This document shows, piece by piece, positions 50,538-60,892 of a stretch of DNA of 64,000 nucleotides. A model generated the notes under the pieces. The model had not been told where the DNA came from, ran no database searches, and saw nothing but the letters and a program-made list of their open reading frames with translations. Source of the stretch: Serripes groenlandicus (taxonomy: Eukaryota > Mollusca > Bivalvia > Cardiida > Cardiidae); the NCBI GenBank assembly GCA_031761405.1, contig JASEVX010000013.1:39880601-39944600 (forward strand), given 5' to 3'. The position numbers and the translations under genes are program-made. Every line of letters begins with the position of its first letter. Position 1 is the stretch's first letter.

Positions 50538-50767
50538 TTAACCCTTTCCCTCATATAGACGCTTTATGACGCCTCTGCAGCAGACGGCGTTTTGAAAACA
50601 TACTGACAAAAGAAGAAATTGCACAATATGTGCAATTTCTCCTTTTGCCACAATGTTTTCCACTTTTTGTCATAGGTTATCCATTCAATTATGGAGATTT
50701 TCTATGTTTTGACAAAATATGTTCAAAGGCGTCTGCTGCAGAATTGTCGTATGAGGGAAAGGGTTAA
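50538..50767 (-). mobile_element. TTAA MITE, intact
   Basis: TTAA at both ends. Hairpin AAATTGCACAATATGTGCAATTT. Termini CCCTTTCCCTCATATAGACG and CGTATGAGGGAAAGGG. Confidence 0.92.
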
Positions 50768-50937
50768 GCAAACATTGTTACAAATGGAGTAATATGGATC
50801 AAAATGAGGTAAATTTTCTCTAAGCCACAATTTTGTCTAACTTCAAAAAAATTATTCAATTTATAGAGATTTTCAAAAAAATCGCCAGGGTTTACAAAGT
50901 CGTCTGCTGCAGAATTGGTGTTTGTGGGAAAGGGTTA
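50768..50937 (-). mobile_element. right two thirds of a TTAA MITE
   Basis: GCAAACATTGTTACAAATGGAG to CTGCAGAATTGGTGTTTGTGGGAAAGGG. The missing left end probably lies before 50538 (GCCACCTCAAGACGACT), so the copy at 50538 is nested in it. Confidence 0.68.
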
Positions 50938-51039
50938 TGAACAACAGTAGATACAGAGGAGAACATTATGCACTAAAATTGCAAATTTTTATTGTTTTGA
51001 ACTTCAGTTTGAAAATCAGTACACCATAATTTTATAGTA

Positions 51040-51384
51040 TTAACCATTTCCCACATGTATAACAAATCTTCAGCAGACAACTTTAAGTATACGTGTTGGC
51101 AAAAACTGTGGAATATCTCATTTACTGATTTAATGGTTTAAAGTAATTATTTTTCAATAGAGTTGAAAACATTGTGGCAAGATAAGAAATTGCTTATTAT
51201 GCCATAATTTGTCCTTTTGTTACAATGTTTTCAAAAAGCTGTCTGCTACAAAATTGCGTCTGAAAACGTCTATAATTTTATGTGTGTGAAAGGGTTTATC
51301 AATGATGACCAATTTTACCTTTGGCCACAATGTTTTCAAAAGAAGCTATTGCGTCAAAATGCGTCTGCAGGTTGGAAAGGGTAA
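51040..51384 (+). mobile_element. TTAA MITE plus an adjoining right-end fragment
   Basis: 51040-51299: TTAACCATTTCCCACATG to TTTATGTGTGTGAAAGGG. 51305-51384: ACCAATTTTACCTTTGGCC ... GCGTCTGCAGGTTGGAAAGGG, a second right part without a left. Confidence 0.7.
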
Positions 51385-51595
51385 CATTACTTGTAATAAT
51401 TGAATACCAATAACATGATGATTATAAAACTATCAAGTCAACAAGTGGAGACGGACGGACAGGCAGATGACAAAAAAGAGCTCCTTTGGTGTCACACCCT
51501 GTTTTACATGAACATAAATGTCTCGCGTATTCACGAATATAGTTCATAAAATGAAAATATTTTTTACAAAAAGTCTCATTTTCAGTTAGTGGCAG

Positions 51596-51749
51596 TTACA
51601 AAAATCTTTAGCAGATTTAACTTTTAACTTTGAAGACGTTCAGGCAAAAATTTGTAAAATTACAGTTAATGAAAATTTAATTAATTGATAGAGTGATGGA
51701 CGTCCCTTGCAGAGGTGTCAAAAGGCTTCTGCAAGTGGAAAAATGTTTA
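51596..51749 (+). mobile_element. TTAA MITE remnant
   Basis: ATCTTTAGCAGATTTAAC, TTTGAAGACGTTCAGGCAAAAA and TTGCAGAGGTGTCAAAAGGC are recognisable. The hairpin is deleted. Confidence 0.45.
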
Positions 51750-52039
51750 AAAAATGTTCTTGAATGTATATTAACAGCTGGAATTGAACTGTTCATGAAT
51801 TTTCAAGAAATATATTCATTTCAACAGTGTAAATCAATGACTAATTTCTACGATTTAACGCAAAAAGGTTATAACTAGATCTTGAGACACTGGTTGCAGT
51901 TACAATTGTTTTGCATGATACCTGCAATGTGACTACAAAGTGCTTTCAGATTAGCCTTAAGATACAGAGCACCATCAAGAGACAAAATAATACATAATAG
52001 GATTTTTTTTTTGCTGGAAATCTATAAAAGATGTCATAA

Positions 52040-52313
52040 TTGGCCGGATTGCTCTAGCAATTCTGGTCTATAGATTGGCGATGTCCATCCATCTGTCTGT
52101 CTGTCTGTCTGTCCATCAACATTTTGGTTAAAGTTTCAGGTTGAGGCAAAATCTCAGCACTGGAAAGGGTTACAAACTTGAAACTTTGCCTGAAGGTAAC
52201 CAGTAACAAGTTCTATTGATTTCTATGGTTACTTTGACCTTGACTTTGGTTTGTCGATTTTCAAGGTCAAATTGCCGACAATACGGCCTTACCATCTTCA
52301 GCGGTTTCTTGTT
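52040..52313 (+). mobile_element. HINE-like element, second copy of the 40884 type
   Basis: TTGGCCGGATTGCTCTAGCA to GCGGTTTCTTGTT, nearly colinear with 40884-41148, with a (CTGT)n expansion at 52094-52112. The right inner repeat reads CAATACGGCC, one mismatch. Confidence 0.78.
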
Positions 52314-52480
52314 ATTTATCTGTTTCTATCTCATGTACCGGTAAGTGAATTTTAAATGTGTTTTTGGTGAAATTTAAATGTATATTATATCAATTTAGAT
52401 TTTATTTCAAAGCCTTTAGTTACACCCCCTGTAAAACATTTTTCCACATAAAGATGTAAATCAACAACTTTTGAAATCCT

Positions 52481-52692
52481 TTAACCCTTTCCCTCATACG
52501 ACAATTCTGCAGCAGACGACTTTGAATGTTTTCTGTCGAAACATAGAAAATCTCCATAATTGAATGGATAACCTATGACAAAAAGTGGAAAACATTGTGG
52601 CAAAAGGAGAAATTACACATTTTGTGCAATTTCTTCTATTGTCACTATGTTTTCAAAAAGCCGTCTGCTGCAGAGGCGTCAGAAAGTGTTAA
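52481..52692 (+). mobile_element. TTAA MITE, right-truncated, joined to the next copy
   Basis: Intact from CCCTTTCCCTCATACGACAA to GGCGTCAGAAAGTG, then directly TTAACC of the next copy. The last ~20 bp including GAGGGAAAGGG are missing. Confidence 0.88.
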
Positions 52693-52917
52693 CCATTTCC
52701 CACATACAACAAATCTGCAGCAGACGACTTAAAAAACAATCATGCTAAAAGATGGAAACTCTCTAGAAATGAATGTATGATTATTGAAAAAAGTTGAAAA
52801 CATTGTGGCAAAAGGTGAAATTGCTCATACTGAGCAATTTTTCCTTTTGCCACAATGTTTTCGAAAGTCGTCTGCTGCAGATGCGTCAGAATGCGCCTAC
52901 AAGTGGGAAAGGGTTAA
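52689..52917 (+). mobile_element. TTAA MITE, intact CACATA-type
   Basis: TTAA at both ends. Hairpin AAATTGCTCATACTGAGCAATTT. Right end CTACAAGTGGGAAAGGG. Confidence 0.9.
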
Positions 52918-53148
52918 TTAAACATGATAACCCGGATACAGAAGACATTAGATATACCTGCCAGGTCCTTTTGTCACTTTGATTCAATTAATAAATATAC
53001 TTTCAGATAAATAAAAAATCCACATTTTGTCTTGTTGTTCTCAAAATCTTCTTCTGAAGATTTGTGCTAAGTGGGAAAGATTAATAGAATGTTGTATTTC
53101 TAATTCTCTTTGATGTTGGCTGTTTCTAACACCATATTTGATAAAACA

Positions 53149-53379
53149 TTAACCCTTTCACACATACATCATATCTGCAGCAGACGACTTCAAAAATGTC
53201 TACTTAAAAATATGGTAAATCTCTATTATTGTAGGTTTAGTTACTGAAAAAAGTTGAAAACTTTATGGCAAAAGGAGAAATAGCTCATTTTGAGCAATTC
53301 CTCCTTTTGTCACAATGTTTTCAAAAGTCGTCTGCTGCAGATGCGTCAAAATGCGTCAGCAGGTAGGAAAGGGAGTTAA
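53149..53379 (+). mobile_element. TTAA MITE
   Basis: TTAA at both ends. CCCTTTCACACATACATCA to GCAGGTAGGAAAGGGAG. Hairpin AGAAATAGCTCATTTTGAGCAATTCCT. A right-end fragment lies at 53031-53083. Confidence 0.85.
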
Positions 53380-53477
53380 AGTTAATATGCAAATTTGATG
53401 AATAATGTTATATGTTGTACGCAATTTGTTTTTCACTTCATAGTTTGACTGATTTAGATTTTTGTAAGTGATCCATC

Positions 53478-54638
53478 TTACCCCTTTCCCACATATAGAC
53501 GCTTTCTGATGCCTCGGCAGCAGACGACTTTTGAAAACATTGTGGCAAAAAGAGCTTGTGCTTTTTATGCCCCCGGAATCACCGATTCGGTGGGCATCTA
53601 GTTTTTGGCCTGTCTGCACGTCTGTCTGTCTGCACGAAAAAAACTTTAACCTTGACCACTACTTTTGAACGATAACAGGTACGGCTACCATATTTCACAT
53701 GTGTATTCCTTGTGACATGACCTTTCTGTCAGTACCAAAATTTTTGACCTTGCGACCTTGACCTTTGACCTAGATGTTGCCATTCTCGAAAAAAACTTTA
53801 ACCTTGACCACTTCTTTTGAACCATAACAGGTACGGCTACCATATTTCACATGTGTATTCCTTGTGACATGACCTTTCTGTCAGTACCAAATTTTTTGAC
53901 CTGGCGCCCTTGACCTTTGACCTAGATGTTGCCATTCTCGAAAAAAACTTTAACCTTGACCACTACTTTTGAACTATAACAGGTACGGCTACCATATTTC
54001 ACATGTGTATTCCTTGTGACATGATCTTTCTGTCAGTACCAACATTTTTGACCTTGCGACCTTGACCTTTGACCTAGATGTTGCCATTCTCGAAAAAAAC
54101 TTTAACCTTGACCACTACTTTTGAACCATAACAGGTAAGGCTACCATATTTCACATGTGTATTCCTTGTAACATGACCTTTGTGTCAGTACCAAAATGTT
54201 TGACCTTGCGACCTTGACCTTTGACATAGATGTTGCCATTCTCGAAAAAAACTTTAACCTTGATCACTTCTTTTGAACCATAACAGGTAAGGCTACCATA
54301 TTTCACATGTGTATTCCTTGTGACATGACCTTTCTGTGAGTACCAAAATGTTTGACCTTGCGACCTTGACCTTTGACATAGATGTTGCCATTCTCGAAAA
54401 TAACTTTAACCTTGACCACTACTTTTGAACCATAACAGGTAAGGCTACCATATTTCACATGTGTATTCCTTGTGACATGACCTTTCTGTCAGTACCAACA
54501 TTTTTGACCTTGCGACCTTGACCTTTGACCTAGATGTTGCCATTCGGGGGCATCAGTGTTTCACAAACACATCTTGTTTCTTAAATGTTTTTAAAGTAGT
54601 ACATCTGCTGCAGATTTGTCGTATGTTGGAAAGAGTAA
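53478..54638 (-). mobile_element. TTAA MITE split by a HINE-like element
   Basis: Left 53478-53561 (CCCTTTCCCACATATAGACG ... ACATTGTGGCAAAAAG) and right 54579-54638 (TTAAATGTTTTTAAAGTAG ... TGCAGATTTGTCGTATGTTGGAAAG) belong to one copy; flanks TTAC and GTAA. Confidence 0.75.
53562..54578 (+). mobile_element. HINE-like element with ~153 bp array
   Basis: Begins TTTTTATGCCCCCGGAATC, ends TTCACAAACACATCTTGTT. Subterminal inverted repeats ATGCCCCCGGAAT / ATTCGGGGGCAT; 3' hairpin GTGTTTCACAAACAC just before the end. Six core units (53632-54546) contain TTGACCTTGCGACCTTGACC and CATATTTCACATGTGTATTC. Confidence 0.8.
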
Positions 54639-54807
54639 AACAGAATATAAATCAGCTTATTTTTCTTAAGTCACGGGCCTAAAATAAAATGGCCTTGAAA
54701 ATATTGTGAGAAAAAGACACATTTCCCATTTAAACACCACTGAGAGAGCAATTATATAGGGGAATGTGGGTTGATGGAGTGGTAATTAAGCATAGGGGAT
54801 GATTGTA

Positions 54808-55000
54808 TTAAACCTTTCCCTCATACGACAATTCTGCAGCAGATGACTTCGAACGTATTTCGTCAAAACATAGAAAATCTCAATAACTGAATGGATAACC
54901 TATGACAAAAAGTGGAAAACATTGTGGCAAAAGGAGAAATTGCACGTTTTGTGCAATTTCTTCTTTTGTCACTATGTTTTCAAAACGCCGTCTGCTTTAA
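54808..55000 (+). mobile_element. TTAA MITE, right-truncated, joined to the next copy
   Basis: Colinear from CCTTTCCCTCATACGACAA through the GCAC/GTGC hairpin to GCCGTCTGCT, then TTAA of the next copy. About 40 bp of right end are missing. Confidence 0.9.
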
Positions 55001-55226
55001 CCCTTTCCCTCATACGACAATTCTGCAGCAGATGACTTTGAACGTATTTTGTCAAAACATAGAAAATCTCCATAATTGAATGGATAACCTATGACAAAAA
55101 GTGGAAAACATTGTTGCAAAAGGAGAAATTGCACGTTTTGTGCAATTTCTTCTTTTGTCACTATGTTTTCAAAAAGCCGTCTGCTGCAGAGGCGTCGGAA
55201 AGCATCTATATGAGGGAAAGGGTTAA
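54997..55226 (+). mobile_element. TTAA MITE, intact CTCATACG-type
   Basis: TTAA at both ends. GCACGTTTTGTGC hairpin. Almost identical to the truncated copy before it, as expected for a local duplication or two copies of one source. Confidence 0.93.
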
Positions 55227-55246
55227 AGATACAAACAATATTTTGG

Positions 55247-55611
55247 TTTAATCTGCATTCCCACATGCAGATGCATTTTGGCTTTGGCACAGAGACGGCA
55301 GCAGGAGACTCTGTGAAAACATTGTGACAAAAGGAGAAATTGCTCACATTGTGCTATTTCTCCTTTTACCAATATGTTTTCAACTCTATTTAATAATTTT
55401 ACTTTCGTTAATAGACTTTTTTTTCATATTGATTCAAAGACATTATTTAACCCTTTCCCACATACAACAAATCTGCAGCAGACGACTGAAAACTTCTAGG
55501 CAAAAATATGAAAAATCTCTATAACTGCAGGTTTTCAATAGTAGACAAAAAGTGCCTGTATGTGGGCAAGGGTTACGTCATCTGTTGCAGATGTGTTGTA
55601 TGTGAGATACC
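55247..55611 (-). mobile_element. TTAA MITE (outer), diverged, with a deleted copy inside
   Basis: TTCCCACATGCAGATGCATTTTGG ... TTGATTCAAAGACATTA and, after the insertion, GTCATCTGTTGCAGATGTGTTGTATGTGAG. The inner copy at 55447-55576 (TTAACCCTTTCCCACATACA ... TATGTGGGCAAGGGTTAC) lacks its hairpin. Confidence 0.72.
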
Positions 55612-55618
55612 AACATAA

Positions 55619-56000
55619 TGTAACGTGCCGGGCTGAAGACGCAGAAGATCCCTTCAGCGAAAAGTATACTCAACCCTGAAGGGGTCCACTTGCTTTATAT
55701 ATCTAACCCTAAGACCATCACTTCGAACCGGTGATGCTAATTTGCATATTCGTTACAGTACTTCCCACTCCGAGAAGACTCGTCCCGAGTCTTGGCCTGG
55801 GAAACCCATGGGTAAGGCAACTCCAATATGGCAGTTGTCTTCATCCCACCGCTGCCACCAATGTAACGTGCCGGGCTTAAGACGCAGAAGATCCCTTCAG
55901 CAAAAAGTATACTCAACCCTGAAGGGGTCCACTTGCCTTATATATCTAACCCTAAGACCATCACTTCGAACCGGTGATGCTAATTTGCATATTCGTTACA
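55619..56000 (-). mobile_element. miniature LTR retrotransposon (TRIM-like), complete
   Basis: Two 139 bp terminal repeats (55619-55757 and 55862-56000) with TGTAACG...CGTTACA ends flank a 104 bp interior without coding capacity. ATAA stands directly outside both ends (55615-55618, 56001-56004). On the minus strand the interior begins TTGGTGGCAGCGGTGGGATG, which lies where a primer-binding site is expected, setting the orientation. The terminal repeats differ at only a few positions by eye. Confidence 0.88.
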
Positions 56001-56004
56001 ATAA

Positions 56005-56227
56005 TAAACCAAATCTGCAGCAGAAAACTGAAAATATCTAGACAACAATGTTTATTAGCTGTAAAAATGAAAGTACAATAATTGTTGAATAAAGTTTACC
56101 ATATATATTTCAAAAAGAGAACTAATTAAAAAAATGTTTGTTTTGAGCAATTTCTCCTTTTATTACAATGTTTTCAATAGTCATCTGCTGGAGAAGCATT
56201 TGTTAGAAAGCGTCAAAATGTGGGTTA
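56005..56227 (+). mobile_element. TTAA MITE whose left end was hit by the LTR element
   Basis: AAACCAAATCTGCAGCAGAAAAC resumes just right of the LTR element. TTTGAGCAATTTCTCCTTTTATT and GCGTCAAAATGTGGGTTAA follow. The left hairpin arm is degraded. Confidence 0.65.
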
Positions 56228-56640
56228 ACTTTAAAAACAAAAAGGGAGATATACTGTGGAGATTGCATGAGCAAATCAGAAATTTGTTCACTCTCTCCAA
56301 AATAGATCTCTCTTAATAAGTACTTTGGTAGGCAAAACCCTCACAATGACCCCATTCAAACCCAAAAAATCTATTATTTACCTGATTTCTGTTGGAATCA
56401 GTTTACACTAGGTATATAAAAACTTTTGTAAACTCGAAACCATATTGAAAAGAAAAAGAACTTTTAACTGCACCACTTCAAAAGAAATATAATAAGAGAA
56501 TGTTGACATTGTATATTATAAAAATAAGTAGGGAATAGTTGTTATAAGTATAATATATGAAATTTAGCCCTTTTCCACTGAATTTAATACACAGTTACTT
56601 TAATCTTGTAATGGTAAAATAACTTTTACTTCTTTATACT
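56228..56640. other. no feature seen
   Basis: AT-rich DNA with no recognised repeat, frame or RNA gene. Confidence 0.4.
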
Positions 56641-56825
56641 CTTAATCCCACATACAGATGCTTTTTGACGCCTTTATTATGCAGCAGACAACTTTTGAAA
56701 ACATCCAGGGACTAAAGGAGAAATTGCTCACTCGTAATTAGAAATTTCCCCATTTGTCACAATGTTTTCAACACTATATATTCAATAATTTGAATTTCAT
56801 AATGATATACATAGAGTTTTCATAA
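56641..56825 (-). mobile_element. TTAA MITE, right end lost
   Basis: ATCCCACATACAGATGCTTTTTGACGCC ... GCAGCAGACAACTTTTG, decayed hairpin, then GTCACAATGTTTTCAACAC. It stops near 56825. Confidence 0.65.
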
Positions 56826-56884
56826 GACCTGTGACTTCATTCTCCACCTCTAGACAATGGTTTAGACTGTTACACAAATACACA

Positions 56885-57114
56885 TTAACGCTTTCCCTCA
56901 TATAGGCGCTTTCTGACGCCTCTGCAGCCGATGGCTTTTTGAAAACATAGTGACAAAAGAAGAAATTGCACAAAACGTGCAATTTCTCCTTTTGCCACAA
57001 TGTTTTTCATTTTTTGTCATAGGTTATCCATTCAATTATGGAGATTTTCTATGTTTTGACAAAATACGTTCAAAGTCGTCTGCTGCGGAATTGTCGTATG
57101 AGGGAAAGGGTTAA
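56885..57114 (-). mobile_element. TTAA MITE, intact
   Basis: TTAA at both ends. GCACAAAACGTGC hairpin. CGCTTTCCCTCATATAGG to CGTATGAGGGAAAGGG. Confidence 0.92.
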
Positions 57115-57130
57115 ATAACTGTATAATAAC

Positions 57131-57361
57131 TTAACCCTTTTCCTGATACAACAATTCTGCAGCAGTCGACTTTGAACATATTTTGTCAAAAAATAGAATA
57201 TCTCTATAACTAAATGGATAAGTTAATGACCTAAACTGGAACACCCCTTGGCAAAAGTAGAAATTGCTCGTTCTGAGCAATTTCTTCTTTTGTCACTATG
57301 TTTTCAAAAAGCTGTCTGCTGCAGAGGCGTCAGAAAGCGTCTATATGAGGGAAAGGGTTAA
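57131..57361 (+). mobile_element. TTAA MITE, intact
   Basis: TTAA at both ends, 16 bp after the previous copy in inverse orientation. Hairpin GCTCGTTCTGAGC. Right end TATGAGGGAAAGGG. Confidence 0.92.
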
Positions 57362-57429
57362 TGTATACCCTCATTTAATGAGTTTCCATATTCTTGGCTA
57401 TCATGATTTTTAAAGTTGAATGCTGTATT

Positions 57430-57750
57430 TAATTAAATTTGGGAAATAATGAGCAATTAAACTTGTAACCCTCATTTATAGAGTTTCCATATATTTGGCT
57501 TTCATGATTTTAAACCTTTCCCTCATACGACAATTCTGCAGCAGACGACTTTGAACACATTTTGTCAAAAAATAGAATATCTCTATCATTAAATGGATAA
57601 CCTCTGACCTAAAGTGGAAAACATTGTGGCAAAAGTAGAAATTGCTCGTTCTGAGCAATATTTTCTTTTGTCACTATGTTTTCAAAAAGCTGTCTGCTGC
57701 AGAGGGGTCAGCGTCTGCTGCAGATTTATTATATCTGGGAAAAAGTGAAT
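57430..57750. mobile_element. TTAA MITE nested in a decayed copy, right end exchanged
   Basis: Outer: AATGAGCAATTAAACTTG ... TTTATAGAGTTTCCATATATTTGGC and GCGTCTGCTGCAGATTTATTATATCTGGGAAAAAG. Inner from TTAA at 57510, plus orientation, GCTCGTTCTGAGC hairpin; its right end stops at CAGAGGGGTCA, where outer sequence resumes. Confidence 0.7.
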
Positions 57751-57827
57751 TAAGTACCCGTTTGGCCCTTTACTTTTGAATTTATTACTTCCTTTCTATA
57801 ATCTTGTAAGGTTGTTAGAAAAATGTT

Positions 57828-58077
57828 TTAAACCCTTTCCCACATACAGCTGCTTGAGTTGAGCCAACGCCTTTGCAGTAGATGACTTTTGAAAGCAATA
57901 TGTGGCCAAAGAATATTTTTGCTCATAATGAGCAATTTCTCCATTTGTTTGCCACAATGTTTTAATTAAACTCAGTTCAATAGTTAAACTCTCATTTAAA
58001 GAGCTTGTCCATACAATGTTTGCCTAGATGTTTTCAATGTTGCCTGTCGCAGATTTGTGGTATGTGGGAAAGGGTAA
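57828..58077 (-). mobile_element. TTAA MITE, diverged full length
   Basis: TTAA left, GTAA right. CCCTTTCCCACATACAGCTGC to TTGTGGTATGTGGGAAAGGG. Left CTGCAG block decayed. Confidence 0.8.
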
Positions 58078-58107
58078 ACCTATTATCTGATACAGATGCT
58101 TTTTGTG

Positions 58108-58580
58108 TAACCCATTCCCACATACACAATACATTTTGCAGATAACAGGAAAAATAGCTCATAATGAGCAATAACTAATTCTCAATTTGCCGACATATCT
58201 TCAACTGTATTCAACAAATCCCACCTCCATTTATAGAGAGTCTCCATAAGTTTGGCTTTCAAGTTTTAAAAAGTCACGTGTTACAGATTTCAGGGAAATA
58301 GTTGAACCCTTTCCCACATACAACAAACCTGCAGCAGACGACTTTGAAAACATGTATACCAGAATTTTTGGGAGTCTCCCTTTAAATGAAAGTACGATTA
58401 ATAATTGAACAGAGTTGAAAATATGGTGACAAATGGAGAAATTGCTTGTTTTGAGCAATTTCTTCTTTTGTCGCCATTTGTTCAAAAAGACGTCTACTTA
58501 AAGGCATCAGAAAGCGTTTATATAAGGGAAAGGTTTAAAAAGTTTTAAAAAGTCATCTGTTACAGATTTCATGGAAACAG
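58108..58580. mobile_element. TTAA MITE at 58302-58529 flanked by a 45 bp direct repeat
   Basis: 58302-58529 (TTGA left, TTAA right; CCCTTTCCCACATACAACAA; hairpin AAATTGCTTGTTTTGAGCAATTT; TATAAGGGAAAGG) lies between two copies of AGTTTTAAAAAGTCAYSTGTTACAGATTTC (from 58261 and 58532). 58108-58300 is a diverged minus copy providing the left of these. Confidence 0.75.
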
Positions 58581-59190
58581 TTTAAATTATATAAAATTGC
58601 GCCCCATTACCTTTGAATTTATTATCCACTTTCTTTAATCTTGTATGGTAAAAAAAAAAATGTTTTAACCCATCATCTGTTCCAGCTGCTTTATAATATA
58701 ACACTTTCCCACATACAGATTGATGGTTTGAACAAGATGTAGTTTGTAACAACCGTTTTGCATGATCGAAGCCCTCAAGATGCATTTTGACATTTTGACA
58801 GAATAAAACAGCTTTGTGATATTTTTAAGAAGAAACAAATTGCTTGTTATTAACTATATATCCTTAGGCTAAAATATTTTCCAATGTATTCAAGTATTCC
58901 TTAACTTTCATTTATCATGATCTAGGATTTCGCGTAATTTGTTCTTAAAGTTTTCAAGGCCATATAAAGAGACTGCTGCAGATTTGTCAGATCTCGGAAA
59001 TAGTTTTAAGTATATGAAAATGAACATTTAACTTTAAAGTAAATATTACCTACCAGTAACAGTTTCTATACATTTAAAACAGAAAAAAAAAAAAAAAAAA
59101 ATTAAAAAAAAAAATAATTCAACCAATCATCAATTCAGCTGCTTTATTTATAACCCTTTGTGTTAAAATACATCTGCAATATGGTAATAG
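58581..59190. other. mostly unrecognised; one short MITE end
   Basis: A/T runs at 59079-59117. 58970-59000 (GACTGCTGCAGATTTGTCAGATCTCGG) is a TTAA MITE right-end remnant. GTAACAACCGTTTTGC ... GAAGCCCTCAAG near 58748 recalls the CGAGGG element terminus. Confidence 0.4.
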
Positions 59191-59191
59191 G

Positions 59192-59436
59192 TACAACCCT
59201 TACCCACATAATATATATCTGCAGCAGACCAATAAGGAAACATCGAGTCAAAAATATGGAAATCCTTTATACTATATAATGAATGAATGATTATTAAAAG
59301 AAAGTTAAAAACAGTGTGACAAAAGGAGAAATTGCTCATGCTCAGCAATTTGTCCTTTTGTCATAATGTTTTAAAAAGAAGTCAGTGCTGCCGGCAGACT
59401 GGCATCAGAAAGCAGCTGTATGTGGGAAAGGGTTAT
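59192..59436 (+). mobile_element. TTAA MITE, diverged
   Basis: CCCTTACCCACATAATATAT to CTGTATGTGGGAAAGGG, flanks ACAA and TTAT. Hairpin GAAATTGCTCATGCTCAGCAATTTG. Confidence 0.72.
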
Positions 59437-59509
59437 AGGCTGCTTTTACGCAATGTTTGGGACATATTAGGGACTCCTAGTGGACATTTTAAACATTATG
59501 AGAAAAAAG

Positions 59510-59727
59510 AGTAGACGTCTTTTTCCATTTCCAACTCACAAAAAAAAAATACAGGTATCAACATTTTACATCAAATTTTCCAGATTACTATATTTTTTTC
59601 CTGAGATGTTTTCAAATCAGATGACATTATTACCATTCATGAGTGTAATTGCTCCTTTTTCCACAATGTTATTAAAATAGTATGCTGCAGAGGTGTAACA
59701 AAATAATTGACCATATCAAGGAAAGGG
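59510..59727. mobile_element. decayed TTAA MITE
   Basis: ATTGCTCCTTTTTCCACAATG, TATGCTGCAGAGGTGTAAC and AAGGAAAGGGTTAA at the right; the left half is unclear. Confidence 0.45.
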
Positions 59728-59950
59728 TTAAACCATTTCCCGACATACAGCAAACTTTGAAAACATTTAGTCAAATATATGGAAACTCTCTAGAATTAAA
59801 AGAATATTATTATTGAATTATAAAGTTGATAAAATGATCGTAGGAGAAAAAACTGCTCACTATGAGCAATTTCTCCTTTTGCCACAATATTAAAAAAAGT
59901 TGACTGTTACAGAGGCGTCAGAAAAAGTCTGTATTTGGGAAAGAGTTTAA
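59728..59950 (+). mobile_element. TTAA MITE, diverged, left CTGCAG block lost
   Basis: TTAA at both ends. ACCATTTCCCGACATACAGC to CTGTATTTGGGAAAGAG. Hairpin CTGCTCACTATGAGCAATTT partly paired. Confidence 0.75.
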
Positions 59951-60656
59951 GTAAGATATGTTTTTGGTATAATAATTCTTATAATACCCAAAGTTGTGAT
60001 TACTAAAATATTTGCCCAAATTATCTAATATTCAAGAACAATTTTGACAATATAAAGAAACTAAAATCTAATTAATACCCTGTTTATGTTAATTTCAATA
60101 ATACTAATACTCTTTGAAAAGAATTAATTGAAAAAATTAAAAATACAAATAACACTTACTCCTCAAAAACTTTAAAATATCCCAATAAAACAGTTCACAC
60201 ACTGCATCCTTCAGAAGTGCCATTAAAGTGAATGGTTTTCTTAAAATATCAATAAAAAATATCCAAACAGTTTGAAAATTCGTCAAATTGTGTTATTACG
60301 TGTATTTACATACAAATCCACTAAAACATTGTATATATATTATATAAAACTACTGTAACCTTACACTTCCAAAAGATATAAGTCTAAACTTGAACTCGGA
60401 GCATAAAGGAAATTTCTACTTTTTAAATTCCCTCTTTTTTTTTATCGATAACAAAAATGTCGCCCTGTTACTCGGGTAACTTTATCACCGAATTAAAATG
60501 TTTATTATATGGAGCCTATTTACGATTTTGTTAAGAGTTTTTCATATCACTCAGTCTGGTGGCAAACATCACTCTTATATATAAATAGAAAGTTTTTATG
60601 GTATTTCTGTAAATCTTTGTTTTCCCTTTTCTTATTAATAGTAATATGATTATTTC
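59951..60656. other. no feature seen
   Basis: About 700 bp of AT-rich DNA without recognised repeats; no frame of note. Confidence 0.45.
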
Positions 60657-60892
60657 TTAACCCTTTCCCTCATACGACAATTCTGCCGCAGACGACTTTG
60701 AACATATCTTTTCAAAAAACAGAAAATCTCTATAATTGAATGGTCCATCATAACATATGACTAAAAGTGGAAAACATTGTGACAAAAGGAGAAATTGCTC
60801 GTTTTGAGCAATTTCTTCTTTTGTCACTATGTTTTCAAATAGCCGTCTGCTGCAGAGGCGTCAGAAAGCGTCTATATGAGGGAAAGGGTTAA
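60657..60892 (+). mobile_element. TTAA MITE, intact
   Basis: TTAA at both ends. GCTCGTTTTGAGC hairpin. A 6 bp insertion (CCATCA) splits TGAATGGATAACC. Right end TATGAGGGAAAGGG. Confidence 0.92.
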
